Source of the DNA: Cacconaster sp045642485
GTDB taxonomy: Bacteria > Bacteroidota > Bacteroidia > Bacteroidales > UBA932
Assembly: GCA_045642485.1 (NCBI GenBank)
Contig: JAZUIV010000077.1
Location: forward strand, 1 to 59,488
Direction of reading: 5' to 3'
Length of the DNA stretch: 59,488 nucleotides
This document shows positions 54,701 to 59,488 of the stretch, piece after piece (position 1 is the stretch's first letter; the number at the start of each line of letters is the position of its first letter). Both the position numbers and the translations under genes were made by a program. The notes under the pieces are model-generated. The model was not told where the DNA came from, did not search any database, and saw only the letters and a program-made list of their open reading frames with translations.

Positions 54701-54820
54701 CTTGTCTATGACTTCACCCTTCCTGAGGCCGAAAGGAAAACCTGGACACTCGAAGGGTTCGAGAGGGACGATGAATTGAAGTCCTACGGGTTGTTCGGGC
54801 CGGTCACCATTGCGTGGTGA
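51704..54820 (+). CDS. GH106-type alpha-L-rhamnosidase
   Basis: 1038 aa from ATG 51704 (an upstream ATG at 51617 lies on the antisense of the MATE start and would lengthen the leader). Signal peptide (1-19, ending APAQ). The barrel begins with the family strings ETWFHYVDGNVDRDGITKDL and GISGVQFFHGG; QNCPGWAMSGGPW and the Glu/Asp-rich SYETAGGDVT follow. C-terminal beta domains run to the end (LNLGAVDMIACVRINGREF is a galactose-binding-like jelly roll). It should remove rhamnose from plant or bacterial polysaccharides. The last 37 bases overlap the end of the converging GH109-like gene. Confidence 0.9.
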   Translation: MKRLILICIAAFSVNAAPAQISIQKFQQPARAHYPETWFHYVDGNVDRDGITKDLEAIAGAGISGVQFFHGGWGNEPWKGVTDPVYCLSDRWESLVRHTASEANRLGLRFTMQNCPGWAMSGGPWIDLDHTMRHLAYSRTAVKAGDGHVVLPLPENAEDRDSDFRDICVLAFPTPAGEFDKPLWEGSLKLAPSSTNHSVILEIKLDSPAVARTLEFCAVREMNYAQCDDPDMRFKVEAIDDAGVTHTVLSTEVPRSNWQDTWITTTFALSECGECSRYRITFDNRYDMNLSRICLRSAARYPNWEGEAGWTLRGVYRSDAVQDRKSYVDHSRIVDITSCMNADGTLEWDAPEGEWTVLRIGHVNTKRKNAPAPAEATGWECNKLDPSGADIHFKNYVGKLASGPLDGLLSNMLMDSWECEAQTWTANMPAEFARVAGYELKSFLPAVLGYVLDDLENTALFLGDWRRTLNDLYVNNFFGRMAANAHEAGLTVSYETAGGDVTPMDPMEYYKFADVPMCEFWQNFSGYLSSHEFKPIRPTASAARMYGKKRVDAESFTSFQLTWDEHWQMLRDIANQNIIDGVTHNVFHTYTHNPKASEFFPGVAFNGGIGTPFLRGQTWWKYMPSFTSYLARCSYMLESGRMVSDVLFYIGDETQQKPLQRYPFPDGYRYDYCNPDALLNRISVKDGRWVTPEGVSYSLMWIPEPGRMLPETLERLAALVNEGGILVADLPAGIATLRKDSHQQARYDKAVATLWQGTGIRNVGKGKVISGYGIEQALEACGISPDVNGLQKQWLHRQDAGTDWYFVCAPAQTPFNGEVKFHCTGPVQIWDPVTGESLSIPSRRENGYTAVNLDLAEGQSLFVVFNSPFRADKVQKPAKGKSIDISVNSWTVSFPAGWGIDAPVVTDRLIPWKDMPLSAEGKAFSGTATYSTVLNLPKIEKGAQYVLNLGAVDMIACVRINGREFSPLWTEPYSVDISSALKKGENTVEIDVTSSWYNRLVYDFTLPEAERKTWTLEGFERDDELKSYGLFGPVTIAW

Positions 54821-56163
54821 ACACCCTGAACCTTGTTCCAGTCACCCCTTGTGAAATCGGGCACCTGGACCGGCATCGAGCCGGCTTCGATTGAGATGCG
54901 GCTCAGTTCGCTGATGCAGCACCATTCGGCCGCGTCATATACGTCCATATCAAGAGGAAGACCGTTGCGCAGGCAGTAGATCAGACGGCAGTCCATAATG
55001 TAGTCCATTCCGCCGTGTCCTCCGACTTCCCGGGCCTTGACTTCATACTCTGCTGTGATGGGGTGCTTGTACTGCACCATCAGACTGTCGAATTTCTCCT
55101 GGGACACGAAGTCTTCGAATTCGGGGGCAAAGGCCAGCTGTGATGCGGGATATTTGTTCGCAAAGCCCTGTGTTCCCGTCAGTTGGTGTATCCTGCTGTA
55201 GGGGCGGGGAGCATAGACGTTGTGGTGCACCTCAATCTGGTGTCCGAGTTCGGTGCGGATGAGGGATACGGTGTGGTCTCCGTCCGCGAAATAGTCGATT
55301 CCCATATTCTCCTTAGCTTTGGCGGCACCCATTAGCGGCTTGGTGTCCATTGCGACCAGATAGTTCATCTTGTCTCCGCGGTGGATGTTAAGCACCTGGC
55401 AGATGGGGCCCACGCCGTGGGTGGGGTAGTTGTCGCCACGGAACTTGGAGTTGTAGTCAAGCCTCCAGTTGTCCTGATATCCCTCCCAGAAGGGGTTGAG
55501 GTTGTGGATGTAGGCTCCTTCGACGTGATAGACCTCTCCGAAGAGGCCCTTTTGCGCCATATTGAGGGTTGTCAGCTCAAAGAAATCGTAGCAGCAGTTC
55601 TCAAGCATCATAAAGTGCTTCCTTGTCTTCTCGCTGGTGTTGATGATGTCCCAGCAGTCCTTGACGTTCAGCATTGAGGGGACTTCGCAGGCCACGTGCT
55701 TGCCGTGTTCCAAAGCATAGAGCGATACGGGAACGTGTGCCAGCCAGGAGGTGCAGATATAGACCAGGTCGATGTCCTCCCTCTCGCAGAGAGCCTTGTA
55801 GCCCTCTTCACCGCTGTATTCCGCGGCTGCGGAGAGATTGCGTGAGGCGAGGTATTCGTTGCCTCTTGTCACCTTCTCGGGGTAGATGTCACAGATGGCC
55901 TTGATCTGGACACCGTCCACGTACGTGAGTCTTTCAAGAGCACTGTAACCTCTGCCGCCAAGTCCGACAAGACCTATCCTGACGGTCTCGATGGGCTCTG
56001 CGGTCATTCCGAGAGCGGACTGCTGACCGGGCTCGCGGGCCGGGGTGTCAAGAACTATTGTGCCCTTGACAACCTTGTAGGGTACGGTGGTTTCAATCTT
56101 TGGGTAGTCCGTGCAGGAAATGACGGCCAGCCCGAGCATAAGGATAAAGAGTAGTTTTTTCAT
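54784..56163 (-). CDS. GH109-like Gfo/Idh/MocA lipoprotein
   Basis: 459 aa from ATG 56161-56163 (signal peptide MKKLLFILMLGLAVISC; an earlier ATG at 56232 overlaps yicC). Lipobox ISC (Cys17). The Rossmann motif is GLVGLGGRGYSALERL; the cofactor-pocket helix CEVPSMLNVKDCW and the catalytic-region MLENCCYDFFELTTLNMAQK match NAD-dependent glycosidases of GH109 (alpha-N-acetylgalactosaminidase type), and THGVGPICQVLNIHRGD is diagnostic. It would act on N-acetylgalactosamine-bearing glycans. The yicC gene lies just upstream on the same strand, 5 bases away. Confidence 0.85.
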   Translation of the reverse strand: MKKLLFILMLGLAVISCTDYPKIETTVPYKVVKGTIVLDTPAREPGQQSALGMTAEPIETVRIGLVGLGGRGYSALERLTYVDGVQIKAICDIYPEKVTRGNEYLASRNLSAAAEYSGEEGYKALCEREDIDLVYICTSWLAHVPVSLYALEHGKHVACEVPSMLNVKDCWDIINTSEKTRKHFMMLENCCYDFFELTTLNMAQKGLFGEVYHVEGAYIHNLNPFWEGYQDNWRLDYNSKFRGDNYPTHGVGPICQVLNIHRGDKMNYLVAMDTKPLMGAAKAKENMGIDYFADGDHTVSLIRTELGHQIEVHHNVYAPRPYSRIHQLTGTQGFANKYPASQLAFAPEFEDFVSQEKFDSLMVQYKHPITAEYEVKAREVGGHGGMDYIMDCRLIYCLRNGLPLDMDVYDAAEWCCISELSRISIEAGSMPVQVPDFTRGDWNKVQGVHHAMVTGPNNP

Positions 56164-56168
56164 ATGTA

Positions 56169-57044
56169 TTATAGGATGTTGAGTGATTGTTCCTTGATTT
56201 TTTCCAGTTCGTCCTTCATCCGGACCACCCATTTCTGGATTTCGGCGTGGTTCGCCTTGGAGCCCATAGTGTTGATTTCCCGGCCCATCTCCTGTGCGAT
56301 GAATCCCAGTTTCTTGCCGGGCAGGGGTTCGTTTTCGGCGGTCTCGCGGAAATATTTGCAGTGCTGGCGCAGGCGGACCTTCTCTTCGTTGATGTCCAGC
56401 TTCTCGATGTAGTAGATCATCTCCTGCTCCAGGCGGTTTTCGTCCGGGTTGGCACCGAGTTCGGCAATACGGCTCAGTATCTTCTCTCGTATGGCCGTGA
56501 TTCTTTCCTTCTCGAATTTCTCCACTTCGGCGACGTAGGATTCAATCTTGTCAACCTGTCCGAAGACGTCCCGTTTCAGACTGGTCCCCTCCTTTGTGCG
56601 GAATTCGTCCAGTCCTGCGACCGCTGCCTTGATGGTGCCGGACAGAGTTTCCCACTCATCCGCGGAGAGTTCCCTGGAGACGGTGTCAAAAACGTCGGGC
56701 ATCCTGAGGGCCAGAGGAAGCAGGGCCTCGGGATCCGGATTGGCTACACCGGCCTCCCCGGAGAGGATTTCGAGTTGTTTCAGATAATTTTTCACGACAT
56801 CGGCGTTGATTGTCTTTGCGGAGTTCTCCGCCGAGCGTTCCACGGTGATGAAAAGGTCGATGCTGCCCCTGCTCAGGGTCTGCGCTATGTGCTGCCTGAC
56901 CTCCATCTCCTTCTCCCTCGGGATGAAAGGGGTCTTGATGCTGATGTCGGCATTCTTGCCGTTTACCGAACGGATTTCAACTCTGTATCTGTCGCTTCCG
57001 ACAAGGCATTCCGCCTTCCCGTAGCCTGTCATCGATTTTATCAT
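56169..57044 (-). CDS. yicC: YicC-family endoribonuclease
   Basis: 291 aa, the normal length. The start MIKSMTGYGKAE and the C-terminal LGFIAQEMGREINTMGSKA are the two signatures of the family, with the DUF1732 tail ending LEKIKEQSLNIL. YicC proteins are RNases reported to degrade small RNAs (family knowledge). The gene has a divergent partner, prsW. Its -7 box candidate TACCTTTG on the minus strand lies at 57068-57075, next to a solo repeat arm. Confidence 0.93.
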   Translation of the reverse strand: MIKSMTGYGKAECLVGSDRYRVEIRSVNGKNADISIKTPFIPREKEMEVRQHIAQTLSRGSIDLFITVERSAENSAKTINADVVKNYLKQLEILSGEAGVANPDPEALLPLALRMPDVFDTVSRELSADEWETLSGTIKAAVAGLDEFRTKEGTSLKRDVFGQVDKIESYVAEVEKFEKERITAIREKILSRIAELGANPDENRLEQEMIYYIEKLDINEEKVRLRQHCKYFRETAENEPLPGKKLGFIAQEMGREINTMGSKANHAEIQKWVVRMKDELEKIKEQSLNIL

Positions 57045-57074
57045 AAATTGAATAGGAATATGTCAAACAAAGGT

Positions 57075-57092
57075 AATCATTTCAAAACAGAT
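57075..57092 (-). repeat. Solo terminal arm of the MITE-like repeat
   Basis: AATCATTTCAAAACAGAT on the plus strand equals the right terminal arm of the element at 36608-36768. No second arm or body follows. It lies between the divergent yicC and prsW -7 boxes. Confidence 0.6.
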
Positions 57093-57095
57093 TTT

Positions 57096-57103
57096 TAACT
57101 TTG
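57096..57103 (+). promoter_or_regulatory. -7 box of the prsW-sigma operon
   Basis: TAACTTTG matches TAnnTTTG. A GTG at 57103 overlaps the box and cannot be the start; the ATG at 57121 is preferred, giving a short leader. Confidence 0.55.
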
Positions 57104-57120
57104 TGTATAAAAATGCGGTA

Positions 57121-57828
57121 ATGGAGTCTACATTTCTCATATTGGCGGCTGTACTGCCCTCATTCTTGCTCATCTATTATATTTTCAGGAAGGACAAGAT
57201 GAAGCCTGAACCCAAAGGCCAGTTGATAAAGGGGTTTTTTTATGGTGTGGGGTCGGCGGCTTTGGTTTTGCTTGTTCTCGGTCCACTCGGTGACCTCTCT
57301 ATTACCCTATCCCCTCTGTTGAATGCCGTTTTTCAGTCATTCTGTGTGGCCGCAATTCCGGAAGAACTGGCAAAGTTTCTTATGCTGTGGCTGTTGGTGC
57401 GGGGCAATAGGTATTTCGACGAACATATAGACGCGGTAGTATATTCCGTATGTGTCGGGATGGGTTTCGCCGGTGCGGAGAATCTGATCTATCTTATCGA
57501 CAATTATGATTCCTGGATTTCAATCGGAATAATCCGTGCCTTGATATCGGTACCTGGTCACTTCTTCTTTGCAGTTGCAATGGGGTACTATTATTCCCTT
57601 GCTCATTTCGGGAACATAGCGCAGAGAAGGACCAATCTGATCCTTGCCGTTGCAGTTCCCATCCTGATGCACGGAGTGTTCGACAGCATCCTGTTCTCTG
57701 TAAACATCGTTCCCGCTGTCGGAGGTTTGTTGGCAATATGTTTCATTGTATGTTTCAGAAAGGTCCGGATTATTGCGTCAAAGAGGATAGCGGAACTGTA
57801 CGAAAAGGATAAAACAGAGGCTTTATGA
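57121..57828 (+). CDS. prsW: PrsW-family intramembrane metalloprotease
   Basis: 235 aa with seven to eight helices. PrsW motifs are present: AAIPEELAKF (EE pair), GFAGAENLIYL (E), GHFFFAVAMG (H) and HGVFDSILF (HxxxD). In Bacillus PrsW cleaves an anti-sigma factor (family knowledge). The start at ATG 57121 is chosen because an upstream GTG falls inside the promoter. Its last bases overlap the sigma factor gene by four. The natural inference is that it activates the sigma factor encoded next to it by proteolysis, although no membrane anti-sigma is seen. Confidence 0.9.
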   Translation: MESTFLILAAVLPSFLLIYYIFRKDKMKPEPKGQLIKGFFYGVGSAALVLLVLGPLGDLSITLSPLLNAVFQSFCVAAIPEELAKFLMLWLLVRGNRYFDEHIDAVVYSVCVGMGFAGAENLIYLIDNYDSWISIGIIRALISVPGHFFFAVAMGYYYSLAHFGNIAQRRTNLILAVAVPILMHGVFDSILFSVNIVPAVGGLLAICFIVCFRKVRIIASKRIAELYEKDKTEAL

Positions 57829-58400
57829 CAGATAGGGAAATAGTCGAAGGATTGTTGGCGAAGGATGAAAGGATAACGCGTCTTTTCTTCTTCGTCAAGT
57901 GCCGCCCGCTGATATACAGCATTATCGGCAAATTTTTCCCGTATTCGGTCGACTATGACGAGATGGTGAACGAACTCTACCTTGCCTTGATGAGCAAGGA
58001 CGGTCAGGCATTGCGTACATTCCAGTTCAAAAGCAGTCTGTGCCAGTGGTTGAAGCGAGTTGCATACAATTACTTCAGCGATAAAAAGAAACGGGAGCAG
58101 ATGGTAGAAGACAGGACAAAAGAGACTCCCTATGAGATAGAGTTGGGCGAGGATGATGTCCGCGACATTATTCCCGGATATACCGATGAGCGGGTAATTG
58201 CTGATATGGATATCAGGATTCTGATGTCGCAGATGAGGAACAAGCGGAACAGGATGGTTCTGGAAAAGACATTGCTGGAAGGAATGGGATATGACGAATT
58301 GGAAATGCAGACAGGCATTTCGAAGGCGAATCTATATAATATCAAGAAGCGGGCATTGGTTGAACTCACTCAAATAGCATTGAATGAAACGAAACAGTAA
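57825..58400 (+). CDS. Sigma-70 family RNA polymerase sigma factor (ECF-like)
   Basis: 191 aa. Region 2 (about 35-90: YDEMVNELYLALMSKDG to CQWLKRVAYNYFSDKKK) contacts the -10 DNA; region 4 (about 135-185: LLEGMGYDELEMQTGISKAN and LYNIKKRA) is the helix-turn-helix. The linker between them is unusually long and acidic. It overlaps prsW by four bases and the next gene by 17 bases. It should drive a regulon that responds to signals through PrsW or the C39/RyR protein. Confidence 0.9.
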   Translation: MTDREIVEGLLAKDERITRLFFFVKCRPLIYSIIGKFFPYSVDYDEMVNELYLALMSKDGQALRTFQFKSSLCQWLKRVAYNYFSDKKKREQMVEDRTKETPYEIELGEDDVRDIIPGYTDERVIADMDIRILMSQMRNKRNRMVLEKTLLEGMGYDELEMQTGISKANLYNIKKRALVELTQIALNETKQ

Positions 58401-59361
58401 TATATCGGACAATCTCCTTGCTTCCTTTCTGGATGGGAATACGGATGCGGAAGAAACATTGGAGGTACTGAACGCGGCATCCCGCGACAGGGAACTGCAG
58501 GAATATATCCGGTTCGCGCAAGAGTTGGATGGCGCATCTGTGCGTGACAGGGAAAGCCTCCCGGTGATGTGCTATGCTGCGAACGACAACAGTGAAAATG
58601 AATGCGCCGTCAAATGCGAACTATATCTGATGCGCAGATTCGGCATTGCCGCAACGCTCGACGAATTGTTGCGGGATTCCGCTTCACACGGGTGGCTTGT
58701 GGACGAAGGCATTGCCTTGTTGAATGTCGGCAGATTGATGGAAGAGAAAGGTTTGTCCGTCCATCGGAAGTTCGATGCGACGTTTGATGACATTGTCTCC
58801 TCCCTTGAAGAAGGCTTGGAGGTGTTGGCAATGGTCGATGGCGGCGAGATTTCAGGTGACCTTGACATTGAAGCGATGGAGGATGAAATAGTGGGAGAAC
58901 TTCCTGACCACACTGTGGTGGTGATGATGGCTGACCGTGGCGAGGATGAGGTTATGCTTTATGACCCTGCCTGCGGCGAGATGCCGGTGAGTGTGAGCGT
59001 CGAAAGGTTTATGGATGCCTGGCGCGACTCCCGCAACTATATGCTCACCGTGACGACGCGGGAAAACCGGGCCGCACATTATAAGCCTGCTCCAATCGAA
59101 CTGTCAGATGTGATTGTCGATGACGATTTGTTGAAGCTTCGTGAGGCCATTGCCGAGAATGCCCACGAAGTGTGGGCGGCAGGCCGGATGGCCGAAGGAT
59201 GGAAATATGGTCCTCAGCGCGATGACAAATTGAAACATCACCCGGATTTGCTGCCATATTCTGACCTTCCGGACTCCGAGAAGGAGTACGACCGTGAAAC
59301 GGCTATGAAGACGATTATGCTTCTGAAGAAACTTGGATACGATATTAAGAAGTTGTTTTGA
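58384..59361 (+). CDS. C39-like peptidase domain fused to RyR domain, sigma-linked
   Basis: 325 aa, no signal peptide or membrane segment. Residues 1-45 (ISDNLLASFLDGNTDAEETL) resemble the N-terminus of Bacteroidota anti-sigma factors. Residues about 68-225 are a C39-like papain fold: Cys73 or Cys78 in ENECAVKCELYLMRRFG, GWLVDEGIALLNVGRLMEE, His176 in PDHTVVVM and Asp194 in LYDPACG. Residues about 248-322 are a RyR repeat (NAHEVWAAGRMAEGWKYGP, HHPDLLPYSDLP, KEYDRETAMKTI). The gene overlaps the sigma factor gene by 17 bases. It may be a soluble anti-sigma that senses a nucleotide through RyR; this is inference. Its stop lies inside the terminal arm of a repeat. Confidence 0.85.
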   Translation: MKRNSNISDNLLASFLDGNTDAEETLEVLNAASRDRELQEYIRFAQELDGASVRDRESLPVMCYAANDNSENECAVKCELYLMRRFGIAATLDELLRDSASHGWLVDEGIALLNVGRLMEEKGLSVHRKFDATFDDIVSSLEEGLEVLAMVDGGEISGDLDIEAMEDEIVGELPDHTVVVMMADRGEDEVMLYDPACGEMPVSVSVERFMDAWRDSRNYMLTVTTRENRAAHYKPAPIELSDVIVDDDLLKLREAIAENAHEVWAAGRMAEGWKYGPQRDDKLKHHPDLLPYSDLPDSEKEYDRETAMKTIMLLKKLGYDIKKLF

Positions 59362-59488
59362 AATGATTAACTTCAATACTTATGCTTCTTTTTCGCATAT
59401 TTTCCGATGCTTTTCAGCCGCAATGGAATCCCATTGCGCCATCAAATCATCAAAAAATCTACTGAAAAATAACCTATAATAATTTTCG
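59354..59488 (-). repeat. Second, inverted copy of the MITE-like element (cut by window end)
   Basis: Its reverse complement aligns with 36630-36766 over the whole visible length with roughly 15 differences, including CGAAAATTATTATAGGTTAT and the CAATGG/CCATTG hairpin. The left arm GTTTTGAAATGATTAAC overlaps the stop codon of the C39/RyR gene. About 20 further bases, with the other arm, should lie beyond the window. Confidence 0.8.

Noticed and set aside
57103..57120. GTG start for PrsW
   Set aside because: The codon is the last base of the -7 box, so it cannot be transcribed at the mRNA start.
1..59488. CRISPR arrays, rRNA genes or complete insertion sequences
   Set aside because: No regularly spaced repeats, rRNA-like stretches or transposase frames were seen on reading both strands.

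Overview
The window looks like a chromosomal segment from a gut-type member of the Bacteroidales. Several genes are preceded by the Bacteroidota -7 box TAnnTTTG. The coding content is typical of the group: SusE/PorT-like outer-membrane barrels, many lipoproteins with an LxGC or TSC lipobox, BACON and DUF4988-like modules, GH2/GH29/GH43/GH106/GH109 enzymes, and a CXXX-repeat peptide maturation locus. No rRNA, CRISPR array or complete insertion sequence was seen.

Layout. 2-2690: the end of a DUF4954-like gene and a lipoprotein with a zinc-protease motif. 2784-3760: a HigBA-type toxin-antitoxin pair with a nearly leaderless promoter, a remnant of a RhuM-like gene, and strong hairpins. 3783-8578 (minus): a GH2 beta-galactosidase-like enzyme and a GH29 fucosidase lipoprotein. 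8747-13097: ppdK, a DUF368 lipid-carrier flippase, tRNA-Arg(UCU) and a small esterase. 13098-13680: no convincing gene, but a long rod-like RNA fold ending in a terminator.

13681-30184 is the centrepiece: sixteen tightly packed co-directional genes. First come the phospho-signalling parts: an FHA protein, two membrane Ser/Thr kinases, a membrane PP2C phosphatase, an FHA-TM-coiled-coil protein, and a double-FHA-TM-trypsin-like protease. Envelope proteins follow: a WG-repeat protein, an outer-membrane barrel, a lipoprotein, an S41 protease and a protein with Sm-like repeats. Last is a Tat-signal cysteine-rich CXXX-repeat peptide with its radical SAM maturase, a second SPASM-type maturase, a small accessory protein and a LysM barrel protein. 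I infer that cytoplasmic phosphorylation is coupled across the inner membrane to proteolysis and to display of a modified cysteine-rich lipoprotein. The RiPP part belongs to a known family; the coupling to kinases and FHA proteases is what I consider potentially undescribed.

30310-34473: a BACON/calpain-like lipoprotein, a CBM9-like protein and a dicarboxylate/amino-acid symporter. 34479-36526 (minus): a scarred region with a GH43-nitroreductase fusion gene, an in-frame remnant after its stop codon, and a broken D-aminoacyl-tRNA deacylase gene. 36608-36768 is a MITE-like repeat; an inverted copy runs off the right end of the window at 59354-59488 and a solo terminal repeat lies at 57075-57092. 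36803-46425: a barrel protein, a double-sensor MscS channel, another barrel and two paralogous amidohydrolase lipoproteins, closed by a strong terminator. 46498-51640 (minus): small secreted proteins, a DMT transporter, an AAA ATPase with a nuclease-like tail and a MATE exporter. 51704-57044: a GH106 rhamnosidase, a GH109-like oxidoreductase-fold enzyme and YicC. 57121-59361: PrsW protease, a sigma factor and a C39-like/RyR protein, suggesting a stress-signalling operon.
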